In this document: positions 18,405 to 28,971 of the stretch, one piece after another
How the letters are laid out: the number at the start of each line of letters is the position of its first letter
Numbering within the stretch: position 1 is the stretch's first letter
Assembly: GCA_023362775.1 (NCBI GenBank)
Contig: JALMGJ010000018.1
Location: 1,612,001-1,676,000, forward strand
Direction: 5' to 3'
From: Charina bottae
Taxonomy: Eukaryota > Chordata > Lepidosauria > Squamata > Charinaidae
Length of the DNA stretch: 64,000 nt
Translations under genes and position numbers: made by a program
Notes under the pieces: generated by a model
Seen by the model: only the letters and a program-made list of their open reading frames with translations
Database searches by the model: none
What the model was told of the DNA's origin: nothing

Positions 18405-21400
18405 GATGGAGGGTGGGAAACGAGGCCTGCCCGCTTACCTGCCTGCCTCCCTCCCTCCGCGAGGCCCCCGCTGCCTTCCCGGGGTCCAAGCCGGATCGGG
18501 GGCCTCGCGGAGAGAAGCAGGCAGGCAGGTAAGCGGGCAGCCCTGGCCTCCGCCGCCGGGCCCGCCCCCCTCGGCCGCTTCCGCCTGCCCGCGTTGAAGG
18601 AAGAAGACGATGGAGGGTGGGAAACGAGGCCTGCCCGCTTACCTGCCTGCTTGCCTCCCTCCGCGAGGCCCTCCGCTGCCTTCCCGGGGTCCAAGCCGGA
18701 TCTGGGGCCTCGCGGAGAGAGGCAGGCAGGCAGGTAAGCGGGCAGCCCTGGCCTCCGCCGCCGGGCCCGCCCCCCTCGGCCGCTTCCGCCCGCCCGGGTT
18801 GAAGGAAGAAGACGATGGAGGGTGGGAAACGAGGCCTGCCCGCTTACCTGCCTGCTTGCCTCCCTCCGCGAGGCCCCCGCTGCCTTCCCGGGGTCCAAGC
18901 CGGATCGGGGGCCTCGCGGAGAGAAGCAGGCAGGCAGGTAAGTGGGCAGCCCTGGCCTCCGCCGCCGGGCCCGCCCCCCTCGGCCGCTTCCGCCCGCCCG
19001 GGTTGAAGGAAGAAGACGATGGAGGGTGGGAAACGAGGCCTGCCCGCTTACCTGCCTGCTTGCCTCCCTCCGCGAGGCCCTCCGCTGCCTTCCCGGGGTC
19101 CAAGCCGGATCTGGGGCCTCGCGGAGAGAGGCAGGCAGGCAGGTAAGCGGGCAGCCCTGGCCTCCGCCGCCGGGCCCGCCCCCCTCGGCCGCTTCCACCC
19201 GCCCGGGTTGAAGGAAGAAGACGATGGAGGGTGGGAAACGAGGCCTGCCCGCTTACCTGCCTGCTTGCCTCCCTCCGCGAGGCCCCCGCTGCCTTCCCGG
19301 GGTCCAAGTCGGATCAGGGGCCTCGCGGAGAGAGGCAGGCAGGTAAGCGGGCAGCCCTGGCCTCCGCCGCCGGGCCCGCCCCCCTCGGCCGCTTCCGCCC
19401 GCCCGGGTTGAAGGAAGAAGACGATGGAGGGTGGGAAACGAGGCCTGCCCGCTTACCTGCCTGCTTGCCTCCCTCCGCGAGGCCCCCGCTGCCTTCCCGG
19501 GGTCCAAGCCGGATCGGGGGCCTCGCGGAGAGAAGCAGGCAGGCAGGTAAGCGGGCAGCCCTGGCCTCCGCCGCCGGGCCCGCCCCCCTCGGCCGCTTCC
19601 GCCCGCCCGGGTTGAAGGAAGAAGACGATGGAGGGTGGGAAACGAGGCCTGCCCGCTTACCTGCCTGCTTGCCTCGCTCCGCGAGGCCCCCCGCTGCCTT
19701 CCCGGGGTCCAAGTCGGATCAGGGGCCTCGCGGAGAGAGGCAGGCAGGCAGGTAAGCGGGCAGCCCTGGCCTCCGCCGCCGGGCCCGCCCCCCTCGGCCG
19801 CTTCCGCCCGCCCGGGTTGAAGAAAGAAGACGATGGAGGGTGGGAAACGAGGCCTGCCCGCTTACCTGCCTGCTTGCCTCGCTCCGCGAGGCCCCCCGCT
19901 GCCTTCCCGGGGTCCAAGTCGGATCAGGGGCCTCGCGGAGAGAGGCAGGCAGGCAGGTAAGCGGGCAGCCCTGGCCTCCGCCGCCGGGCCCGCCCCCCTC
20001 GGCCGCTTCCGCCCGCCCGGGTTGAAGAAAGAAGACGATGGAGGGTGGGAAACGAGGCCTGCCCGCTTACCTGCCTGCTTGCCTCCCTCCGCGAGGCCCC
20101 CGCTGCCTTCCCGGGGTCCAAGCCGGATCGGGGGCCTCGCGGAGAGAAGCAGGCAGGCAGGTAAGCGGGCAGCCCTGGCCTCCGCCGCCGGGCCCGCCCC
20201 CCTCGGCCGCTTCCGCCCGCCCGGGTTGAAGGAAGAAGACGATGGAGGGTGGGAAACGAGGCCTGCCCGCTTACCTGCCTGCTTGCCTCCCTCCGCGAGG
20301 CCCTCCGCTGCCTTCCCGGGGTCCAAGCCGGATCTGGGGCCTCGCGGAGAGAGGCAGGCAGGCAGGTAAGCGGGCAGCCCTGGCCTCCGCCGCCGGGCCC
20401 GCCCCCCTCGGCCGCTTCCACCCGCCCGGGTTGAAGGAAGAAGACGATGGAGGGTGGGAAACGAGGCCTGCCCGCTTACCTGCCTGCTTGCCTCCCTCCG
20501 CGAGGCCCCCGCTGCCTTCCCGGGGTCCAAGTCGGATCAGGGGCCTCGCGGAGAGAGGCAGGCAGGTAAGCGGGCAGCCCTGGCCTCCGCCGCCGGGCCC
20601 GCCCCCCTCGGCCGCTTCCGCCCGCCCGGGTTGAAGGAAGAAGACGATGGAGGGTGGGAAACGAGGCCTGCCCGCTTACCTGCCTGCTTGCCTCCCTCCG
20701 CGAGGCCCCCGCTGCCTTCCCGGGGTCCAAGCCGGATCGGGGGCCTCGCGGAGAGAAGCAGGCAGGCAGGTAAGCGGGCAGCCCTGGCCTCCGCCGCCGG
20801 GCCCGCCCCCCTCGGCCGCTTCCGCCCGCCCGGGTTGAAGGAAGAAGACGATGGAGGGTGGGAAACGAGGCCTGCCCGCTTACCTGCCTGCTTGCCTCGC
20901 TCCGCGAGGCCCCCCGCTGCCTTCCCGGGGTCCAAGTCGGATCAGGGGCCTCGCGGAGAGAGGCAGGCAGGCAGGTAAGCGGGCAGCCCTGGCCTCCGCC
21001 GCCGGGCCCGCCCCCCTCGGCCGCTTCCGCCCGCCCGGGTTGAAGAAAGAAGACGATGGAGGGTGGGAAACGAGGCCTGCCCGCTTACCTGCCTGCTTGC
21101 CTCGCTCCGCGAGGCCCCCCGCTGCCTTCCCGGGGTCCAAGTCGGATCAGGGGCCTCGCGGAGAGAGGCAGGCAGGCAGGTAAGCGGGCAGCCCTGGCCT
21201 CCGCCGCCGGGCCCGCCCCCCTCGGCCGCTTCCGCCCGCCCGGGTTGAAGAAAGAAGATGATGGAGGGTGGGAAACGAGGCCTGCCCGCTTACCTGCCTG
21301 CTTGCCTCCCTCCGCGAGGCCCTCCGCTGCCTTCCCGGGGTCCAAGCCGGATCTGGGGCCTCGCGGAGAGAGGCAGGCAGGCAGGTAAGCGGGCAGCCCT

Positions 21401-22286
21401 GGCCTCCGCCGCCGGGCCCGCCCCCCTCGGCCGCTTCCACCCGCCCGGGTTGAAGGAAGAAGACGATGGAGGGTGGGAAACGAGGCCTGCCCGCTTACCT
21501 GCCTGCTTGCCTCCCTCCGCGAGGCCCCCGCTGCCTTCCCGGGGTCCAAGTCGGATCAGGGGCCTCGCGGAGAGAGGCAGGCAGGTAAGCGGGCAGCCCT
21601 GGCCTCCGCCGCCGGGCCCGCCCCCCTCGGCCGCTTCCGCCCGCCCGGGTTGAAGGAAGAAGACGATGGAGGGTGGGAAACGAGGCCTGCCCGCTTACCT
21701 GCCTGCTTGCCTCCCTCCGCGAGGCCCCCGCTGCCTTCCCGGGGTCCAAGCCGGATCGGGGGCCTCGCGGAGAGAAGCAGGCAGGCAGGTAAGCGGGCAG
21801 CCCTGGCCTCCGCCGCCGGGCCCGCCCCCCTCGGCCGCTTCCGCCCGCCCGGGTTGAAGGAAGAAGACGATGGAGGGTGGGAAACGAGGCCTGCCCGCTT
21901 ACCTGCCTGCTTGCCTCGCTCCGCGAGGCCCCCCGCTGCCTTCCCGGGGTCCAAGTCGGATCAGGGGCCTCGCGGAGAGAGGCAGGCAGGCAGGTAAGCG
22001 GGCAGCCCTGGCCTCCGCCGCCGGGCCCGCCCCCCTCGGCCGCTTCCGCCCGCCCGGGTTGAAGAAAGAAGACGATGGAGGGTGGGAAACGAGGCCTGCC
22101 CGCTTACCTGCCTGCTTGCCTCGCTCCGCGAGGCCCCCCGCTGCCTTCCCGGGGTCCAAGTCGGATCAGGGGCCTCGCGGAGAGAGGCAGGCAGGCAGGT
22201 AAGCGGGCAGCCCTGGCCTCCGCCGCCGGGCCCGCCCCCCTCGGCCGCTTCCGCCCGCCCGCCCGCCCGCGTTGAGCGAAGATAAT
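18405..22286. repeat. ~204-bp CpG-rich hairpin minisatellite with 1,223-bp higher-order repeat
   Basis: Nineteen full units, counted by the marker GATGGAGGGTGGG at 18405, 18609, 18814, 19018, 19223, 19423, 19627, 19832, 20037, 20241, 20446, 20646, 20850, 21055, 21260, 21465, 21665, 21869 and 22074, plus a degenerate end near 22287. Spacing is 200, 204 or 205 bp. Variants order as A B, then A B C A D D, A B C A D D, B C A D D, a six-unit higher-order repeat of exactly 1,223 bp (18814 to 20037 to 21260). Each unit contains an imperfect inverted repeat with CTGCCCGCTTACCTGCCTG arms. Not coding. Confidence 0.95.
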
Positions 22287-22706
22287 GATGGGCGGGAAAC
22301 GAGGCCTGCCCGCTTACCTGCCTGCTTGCCTCTCTCCGCGCAGGGGCTGCTGCGGCTGGAGATGGCGCTGCCTCCCTGCTGCGCCGGGCCTCGCTCAGTG
22401 CGAGAGCCAGGGGGCGGGGTTTGCGGGCGGGGGCCTATCACGTGGAAGGGGCGGGGGTGAGTTCAGCTGCGGAAGAGCCACACTCAAGGGGCCAAAGAGC
22501 CGCATCTGGCTCGCGAGCCGCCATTTCCGACCCTTGCCCCAATACATCTAGCAATGGCTTCTTCTTCAGAGGCAGCAGCTTCTCCAGGGAAAATAAGAAC
22601 TTCCCAGAATGGATTGTTGAATCCCTTCCACAAACATGATTCAGCCAACCAAACCAGGACAATGAGCAAATCTCTAACCCCTGCTTGAAGGGCCCTCTTT
22701 CTAGAG

Positions 22707-22823
22707 CAGTGTTTCTCAACCTTAGCAGCTTTCAGATGGGTGGACTCCAACTCTCAGCATGGCTGGGGAATTCTGGGAATTGGAGTCCACCCATCTGAAA
22801 GCTGCTAAGGTTGAGAAACACTG
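22707..22823. mobile_element. hAT-type hairpin MITE
   Basis: Palindrome with ends CAGTGTTTCTCAACCTTAGC and complement; flanks share TCTAGA on both sides (22700-22705 and 22825-22830). Same family as 17704-17837. Confidence 0.9.
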
Positions 22824-22837
22824 CTCTAGAATCTGGG

Positions 22838-23706
22838 ACTGTAGATACATCTTTGTAGAGCCTTTCAAGAGACTTGGACTAAGATGAGGGAGACCCAGGT
22901 TTGGATCTCTCCTCAATCACCAGCTCCCTGGGTGATCCTCTCCCAGTTGCAACTTCTCACATCAATCTACCTTACAAGCTTGTTTTAAGGAGATTGTGGG
23001 GAGGGACAGGCAGAAAGAAACCTGGATACCAATACAAGCTCTTTGGAGGAAGAGCTACATCTGAAATGAATAACATTTTATTGTGCACTCTCTTGGCCTT
23101 TGGACAGCACGCAAACAAGGTGCCACACTCCAAAAAGGAGATGGAACCAGGACAAAGTCTTGAGCCAGACCAGGACTCAACCTCATTTTGATTTAATTTA
23201 ATTTACATTTAGATTCCATTAAGTCATTAAGGATGGTTGATATGCATGCCTTCCATGTATTGAGTAATCCTCCCCTTCTGTTGCACTGAAATTACAATTT
23301 GTTCACAACTTTTGGAGGATTCTGGAGACTACCCCTAAAATTGGGGTGGGGTGGGGGGGACATTCAGCCCTGGGACTTCCAGGAGTGCATCCCTGATGCA
23401 GCTACTCATTTTTTTGTCCTTATGGATTCCAGAGTTAAGATATAAGACACTGGTTGATTCCTGGCCCAGGAATCACTATTTCTATTTACTGTATAAGCCC
23501 ACTCTTTTTATCCTTGCATTTTCCACCCTGCCCCAAAAAGATGGCAGCTGAGCCCTCACTGATCTGTTTGAGACTCTGGTCCATCCTCTTGGTTTTAATT
23601 ATGGAAAAGAAATAAAAATCACATGTGTCTGGCTTCTTTGGTATGCGCAAAGGACCAAGCATTTGCCACATTCTTTGCTGGATGCAAACCGCCAAGACTC
23701 ACTCTT
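22838..23706. other. Intergenic, nothing recognised
   Basis: No repeat family or gene identified. A G-rich run (GGGGTGGGGTGGGGGGG) at about 23343-23359 could form a G-quadruplex. Confidence 0.45.
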
Positions 23707-23928
23707 TCTTTCCTCCTTCCTTCCTTCCTTCCTTCCTTCCTTCCTTCCTTCCTTCCTTTCTTCCTTCCTTCCTTCCTTCCTTCCTTCCTTCCTTCCTTCC
23801 TTCCTTCCTTCCTTCCTTCCTCCCTCCCTCCCTCCCTCCCTCCCTCCCTCCCTTCCTTCTTCCTCCCTTCCTTCCTTCCTTCCTTCCTTCCTTCCTTCCT
23901 TCCTTCCTTCCTTCCTTCCTTCCTTCCT

Positions 23929-23972
<44 letters not shown>
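23707..23972 (+). repeat. (CCTT)n / (CCCT)n / (CTTT)n microsatellite
   Basis: About 265 bp of pure pyrimidine on the plus strand, shifting from CCTT to CCCT to CCTT to CTTT. The long open frames over it are compositional. Confidence 0.97.
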
Positions 23973-23973
<1 letters not shown>

Positions 23974-24239
23974 TTCACTTCTCTACTCTATAACAATGTT
24001 TCCTTGCACAGAGAATTACCGCGCTTCTGCTGTCAGCACCACGTTTTCTCTTGCTTTCAGCCTTCATTTTTTTCCATGCGATACTAATGCTGGCAACAAC
24101 ATTATTTTTCCTTTTGTTTAATCACTTCTGTTAGGTTGCCACAACAATAGACTTTTGCTCTGCCCCCCTTTGTCTCATACAGTATATATATGCCTGTTTT
24201 GAATTTGACATGACGGCTTATTTATTTGCTCCACAGTTG

Positions 24240-24240
24240 C

Positions 24241-24272
<32 letters not shown>

Positions 24273-24274
24273 TT
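24240..24274 (+). repeat. (GT)n microsatellite
   Basis: GT dinucleotides with one interruption. Confidence 0.95.
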
Positions 24275-24651
24275 TACAGGAAGCATGAGCTCAGCTATTT
24301 TTTTTCTTTTGGCATCCTCTTTAATTGCATACCTGAATTCTTAGTTTTTTAAAAAATCAAACCCTCTTCGATTGGAAAATGTCGAGCAGCTCCAGTTTTT
24401 TGGGGTAGCTGGAGAAAATATAAAATTAATTACTAGCATAATTTAGAACGCACCTGATTAGTAAAATGGCTGGAGTATTTGTGCCGGTGAGAAACTCCTG
24501 ACTGGCCTCACTTTCTCCTAATTTAAGTGTGCGGGGGGGGGGGGGGGTTGAATGTTGAATCTCAGTCATTCTCAGAACATCTTTAAATGACATGAATGGG
24601 AAGGCACAAGAAAAAAACATAGGTCAAAATAAAGTCTCAGAACATGGGCTT

Positions 24652-24888
24652 ATTCCACGGTCATGTGGCCGGCATGACGCGCGCGGAACGCTGTTACCTA
24701 CCCACCGAAGTGGCACCTATTCATCTACTCGCATTTGCATGCTTTCAAATTGCTAGGTTGGCAAGAGCTGGGGCGAGTGCGGGAGCTCACTCCGTCACGC
24801 GGTGCTCGGGTCTTGAACCTCCGAACTTGCGATCTTCCGATCGACAAGCCTGGTGTCTTACCCGCTGAGCCACCACGCCCTTTCATAT
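24652..24888 (-). mobile_element. tRNA-derived SINE, family A, truncated
   Basis: Minus-strand copy from the tRNA-like head (reverse complement of GGCGTGGTGGCTCAGCGGG near 24885) to CATGACCGTGGAA at 24652; the BovB-like 3' tail is missing. Confidence 0.88.
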
Positions 24889-24898
24889 ATATATAACA

Positions 24899-25325
24899 TC
24901 GGCCTGTCCCACCCGTTCATGCAGAGAGGGCATGCTTCGGACCCCTTTAACAAGAGAATTCCATCTAGCGGGGTCCAGGAGGCGTGCCTTCTCTGCGATA
25001 GCGCCCGCTTTATGGAACATCTTGCCCCTGGAGGTAAGGCTGGCTCCCTCACTCCTGACCTTTCGGAAGGCTCTTAAGACCTGGCTCTGCCGCCTGGCCT
25101 GGGACGACGGAGGTAGTAGTGCCTCTTGGGGTTGGTTGGCCCTGTAGTACTGTGATCTACACTACAGCTTTTACCATCTTTGGATTTTATTTATTCTTGT
25201 ATTTGTTGTTTTTTAGAAATTTTGTATAGATTTTAAATTTTTATGAGTTGTAACCCGCCCAGAGTCTCCTGTTTGGGGAGATGGGCGGGGATAAATTGAA
25301 TAAATAAATAAATAAATAAATAAAT
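24899..25325 (+). mobile_element. L2-type LINE 3' end (ORF C-terminus, 3' UTR, AATA tail)
   Basis: Codons at about 24978-25110 give RRRAFSAIAPALWNILPLEV and LTFRKALKTWLCRLAWDD, the extreme C-terminus typical of L2/CR1-group LINE ORF2. The 3' UTR ends AACCCGCCCAGAGTCTCC ... GGGAGATGGGCGGG and an (AATA)n tail. It is strongly 5'-truncated and non-functional. Confidence 0.8.
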
Positions 25326-25370
25326 TCCTCATATATACACATATATACACATACACACATACACATACAC

Positions 25371-25419
<49 letters not shown>

Positions 25420-25500
25420 ATTATGAGCATATATATATCTTTGTGTGTTTGTGTGTGTACAGTATATATATATATACACACATGCAAATATATATAAATG
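25326..25500. repeat. (TATACA)n and (TA)n microsatellite
   Basis: Alternating TATACA/CACATA units, then TA and TG runs, starting at the L2 tail. Confidence 0.93.
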
Positions 25501-25697
25501 CACATAAATATTGAAAACAAATTGTCAAATTCATAATAATAATAATAAATTTCTTTTTTTATGTATTAGTTACAGTATATCTAGTTCCCAACTGATTTTA
25601 ATGTGTTGATGTATTAATAAAAAAAGAAATATATAAATGTGTGATTTTCTAAGTCAATATGCAGCCTGCAGGGATCCTTATGTATGACTTCGTGGCC

Positions 25698-25947
25698 TGT
25701 CCTGACTTCGAGTGAAGGAAAACACGCTGAGACTTGGAGTTGAGGCTCTGGTGCTTTATTGTCCTACTCTGCTAGACAGAATCCAGCTAAACTGAAATGA
25801 ACTAGTAATGCTCAGAGAAAGGGCCCAAGAAATCAGGGCGGGGCCTTCTTTAGCCTCTTGGGAGGAAAGCAAAGCGATTCAGTACTGCGCATGCGTTTCT
25901 CCCCCTGGAGGGAGCCCCCTCCTTCTTCGCCAGTTATCTCCCTGACA
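25698..25947 (-). mobile_element. Solo LTR of an endogenous retrovirus-like element
   Basis: A 250-bp block with TGTC...GACA ends, flanked by the 5-bp TSD TGGCC (25693-25697 and 25948-25952). On the minus strand it has an AATAAA polyadenylation signal followed by a GCACC-rich R/U5-like section, which gives the orientation. No internal gag-pol-env sequence is present, so it is a solo LTR left by recombination. Family not assigned. Confidence 0.75.
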
Positions 25948-25952
25948 TGGCC

Positions 25953-27302
25953 CCTGTCTCCATTTGAGTTGGACATCACTGGCCTAAGGAAGGGCCAGAC
26001 CAATCTTCTGCTGATTGCAGCCTCTGATCGTGTCTCCTTGCTAACTGAGGTTCAATTGATCACTAAATCCGGGAGGCGGGTGTCCTTTGAAAATGCTTAT
26101 TGCAGAGTTTGCTGATGTCTCCGGTCATATTGTTGGCATGGCACAGGGAGTACATCAAATGGTTCCCGAAACACAAGATTACGTACCAAGAAGAAAGATG
26201 AGATACAAGGTAATAGCGGATATGATGGTTTGAAAGCATTGTGGTATTCGATTTTAGCCAAGGGGCTGAAAAGCTTCAAAGCTAAGGTCATCAGCCAAAA
26301 CATGTATGGGTCCCAGATCTGTGCTTATTAAGATTTCAGATTGCTAGGAGCCACCCTGTCAAAATGTCCAAGAGCTGTGTCCTCGGTTCCTCTAGTAGGT
26401 CACTGTGCCTGGAATCTGGGTTGGCTTCCCTTGAGCCCGGTGTGCAAACTGGCTGCCCCATTTACTGTCTCAAACTAACTCCCCTTCCAGTTTGCCAGGA
26501 AGAGTTTGCCTCTTTCTTAGAAAGGGAAGAGAATGCAACTGAAAATAGTGTGGGTCCTCCAGCCAATAGCTGATTGCCCTGGGCTGCCGGGGGACCAAAA
26601 TTCAACAGGCGGTTGCAACTCTAAGGAAGACTCAGGGAGAATTTTACTCCCACCCAACCTCCTGAGGCTCTTAGAGGTTTGGTGCCCTGCTGAATATTTG
26701 TGCAATATCACTTATATAACCCACTGAAGCGTTTTTACCTTGACTCAGTTTGATGTCCTACCTTTGATGTTTCTGGAAAGGAAATGCGATACCACACCAA
26801 GAGTTAAAAGGGTATGCCCCTGTGAAATTGAGAAAATAAGGCTGGAGGCACACTTGGGACCTCACTGCCCACACTATATGGATTATTACTTCAACTTTAT
26901 AAACTCCTCATTCAAAAAAAAAACAAACCCTGGAAGTTCAGAGGAAGATGACACTATTTATTTACTATCTGACAAGGTCAGACCTCTGTGAAAGTGTAGA
27001 AACTCTGCTCCGTAGCCCAAAGCAAATTAAAGTGATGTTTAATTAATTGATTCATTGGACACTTTCTTTTACTTGAGGTATTTTTTCTCTCTCCTTCCTT
27101 GGAAGAACTTTATATTTCTTTTTTAAATACCTCTGTGGCTTTTTTTTTTCTTGTAAGATGGTCCTTGACCCTAGCCAATGAAATAATTGCATATTTTGGT
27201 ACCTGCATCAAAGTGAATTAGAATAGGTGGGAATAAGGCAGGCAATTTTTTTCCTGCACGGCACTAGTTTTTCTACTGGTATCAATAAACTTGAGTTATG
27301 AT
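25953..27302. other. Intergenic, nothing recognised
   Basis: No repeats or exons that I can name; only short A-runs and T-runs near 26908 and 27138. Confidence 0.45.
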
Positions 27303-27316
27303 TTCATCTGGTACAT
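27303..27316 (+). repeat. Target-site duplication of chimeric insertion, left
   Basis: TTCATCTGGTACAT, repeated exactly at 28958-28971. Confidence 0.92.
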
Positions 27317-27319
27317 TTT

Positions 27320-27652
27320 TTTTAAAGGTTCCCCCCACACATTTGTGCAGTCGTGTCTGACTCTAGGGGCCGGTGCCCATCTCCGTTTGTTAGCCGAAGA
27401 GCCAGCGTTGTCCGAAGACGCTTCCACGGTCATGTGGCCGGCATGACGCACGTGGAACGCTGTTACCTACCCACCAAAGTGGTACCTATTCATCTACTTG
27501 CATTTGCATGCTTTCAAATTGCTAGGTTGGCAAGAGCTGGGGCGAGTGCGGGAGCTCACTCCGCACGCAGGGCTAGGGATTCGAACCTCCGAACTTGCGA
27601 TCTTCCGATCGACAAGCCTGGCGTCTTACCCGCTGAGCCACCACGCCCCCTA
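27320..27652 (-). mobile_element. Family-A SINE, daughter of the 16.2-kb copy
   Basis: Nearly identical to 16239-16566, including the private two-base loss in CGTGCGGAG. The 5' flank up to 27717 matches the flank of that SINE, including its left TSD, but the right TSD is replaced by an A-run. Confidence 0.93.
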
Positions 27653-27777
27653 CCCTCAACTTAGACTCTATATTTTCCAGACATGCATGGATCTTTCTTG
27701 CTTGGTTTTATGGTTCTAACTAAAGAACTGATAACATACATTTTAAGATGATAGATGATAGATGGTTAGGGGCAGGC

Positions 27778-28085
27778 ACAATGGCTCAGTGGTTAAGATG
27801 CCAGGCTTGTCGATCGGAAGGTCGGTGGTTCAAGACCCGAGCGCTGCGTGACAGAGTGAGCTCCTGCACTCGCCCCAGCTCTTGCCAACCTAGCAATTCA
27901 AAAGCATGCAAATGCAAGTAGATAAATAGGTACCACTTTAGTGGGATGGTAACAGCGTTCCGTGCGCATCATGCCAGCCACATGACCATGGAAGTGTCTT
28001 CGGACTGCGCTGGTTCTTCGGCTAAGATGAGCACCACCCCTTAGAGTTGGACACGACTGTGCAGGGGAAAACGTTTACCTTTACC
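27778..28085 (+). mobile_element. Family-A SINE carried within the duplicated segment
   Basis: Copy of the SINE at 13278-13595, with about five substitutions. It is opposite in orientation to the two SINEs that bound the insertion. Confidence 0.9.
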
Positions 28086-28162
28086 TGATAGATGATAGAT
28101 GATAGATGATAGATGATAGATGATAGATGATAGATGATAGATGATAGATGATAGATGATAGA
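28086..28162 (+). repeat. GATAGAT microsatellite, expanded copy
   Basis: About eleven 7-bp units, compared with seven or fewer at the donor locus. Confidence 0.95.
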
Positions 28163-28626
28163 GTTGGATGAAACACTGGTGGCCATAGAATATAACTCCA
28201 AGCATCCCCAAAAGATAGTTCTTTCTTGAATACATCCAGTGAAGAATGAAGAATTGATTTCCCTGTTGAACTCTTCTTACCCTCAAGAAGTTATGTCTAA
28301 TATTCAAGCAGAACATGTCTTGCAATAAATCTGTCAATACTACTAAAAGTCTATTCTAATTTAGAAGACCTATCAATTTAAAATATAGACTTTATGCAGA
28401 GAGAAACCCAAATTTTGGATGTGGTACAAATTCATGTATTAAATTGTAGTCTAGAAATGGTTTCCAATTTGAATTAAATTCTGTCAGATTTACTTTTGAG
28501 GTATGAAGTTATTCTAGACATCAAAACATATTCCCCACAACTTTGTTAACCTTCCATAGAAGGGATCCAATAAAAGGCATATAATATTCTTGCAGCAATT
28601 AGTTTGTACAAAGCTAATTCAGTATA

Positions 28627-28957
28627 AAAGGTAAAGGTAAAGGTTCCCCCCGCACATTTGTGCAGTCGTGTCCGACTCTAGGGGCCGGTGCTCATCTCCG
28701 TTTGTTAGCCGAAGAGCCAGCGTTGTCCGAAGACGCTTCCACGGTCATGTGGCCGGCATGACGTGCGCAGAATGCTGTTACCTTCCCACCGAAGTGGTAC
28801 CTATTAATCTACTTGCATTTGCATGCTTTCGAATTGCTAGGTTGGCAAGAGCTGGGGCGAGTGCGGGAGTTCACTCCGTCACGTGGGGCTAGGGATTCAA
28901 ACCTCTGAACTTGCGATCTTCCGATCGACAAGCCTGGTGTCTTACCCGCTGAGCCCC
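28627..28957 (-). mobile_element. Family-A SINE forming the 5' end of the chimeric insertion
   Basis: On the minus strand it starts GGGGCTCAGCGGGTAAG directly after the TSD, lacking a few bases of the full head, and ends with GGAACCTTTACCTTTACC joined to the 13-kb-derived segment. Confidence 0.9.
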
Positions 28958-28971
28958 TTCATCTGGTACAT
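28958..28971 (+). repeat. Target-site duplication of chimeric insertion, right
   Basis: TTCATCTGGTACAT, identical to 27303-27316. Confidence 0.92.

Larger units (their letters stand above)
18027..22536. mobile_element. Non-autonomous hAT-type element filled by a satellite array
   Basis: Ends are CAGGGGTCGGCAAACTTTTT at the left and, read inward from the right, CAAGGGTCGGAAATGGCGGC. An exact 8-bp TSD, CCCCAATA, lies at 18019-18026 and 22537-22544. Terminal segments (GGGAGCC; AAAGAGCCGCATCTGGCTCG) are of the sort seen in Charlie-like hAT MITEs. There is no transposase. The interior is a GC-box/CCAAT repeat, a 47-bp-arm palindrome and a ~3.9-kb minisatellite. The long open frames in every reading direction simply reflect the lack of stop codons in this GC-rich repeat. 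Confidence 0.88.
27715..28626 (+). repeat. Copy of 13224-14114 within the chimeric insertion
   Basis: Matches the donor from TCTAACTAAAG to AATTCAGTATA, including the internal SINE. Differences are a few substitutions in the SINE and more GATAGAT units. Confidence 0.93.
27317..28957 (-). mobile_element. Chimeric 1.64-kb retro-insertion built from three sources
   Basis: The whole block lies between exact 14-bp TSDs. On the minus strand it reads: 5'-truncated family-A SINE (28957-28627); a copy of 13224-14114 in reverse (28626-27715); a copy of 16173-16566 in forward sense, i.e. 66 bp of 5' flank plus a whole SINE (27717-27325); then an A-run of eight bases. The junction of the last two pieces shares TCT with both donors. 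A TSD plus terminal A-run is what target-primed reverse transcription gives, and inclusion of SINE 5' flank implies a read-through transcript. Template switching among RNAs is my inference; a DNA-level rearrangement remains possible. Confidence 0.8.

Noticed and set aside
18278..22460. Dozens of 60-300 codon open frames on both strands with Arg/Pro/Gly-rich repeats
   Set aside because: They are all reading frames of one GC-rich tandem repeat without stop codons, in every frame and both strands; no start context, domain or codon pattern supports protein.
23619..24121. Lys/Glu/Arg-rich and Phe/Leu/Pro/Ser-rich frames
   Set aside because: They cover the CCTT/CTTT microsatellite.
13596..28162. 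CRISPR-like array at the GATAGAT repeats
   Set aside because: Pure short tandem repeats with no spacers, in a vertebrate genome.
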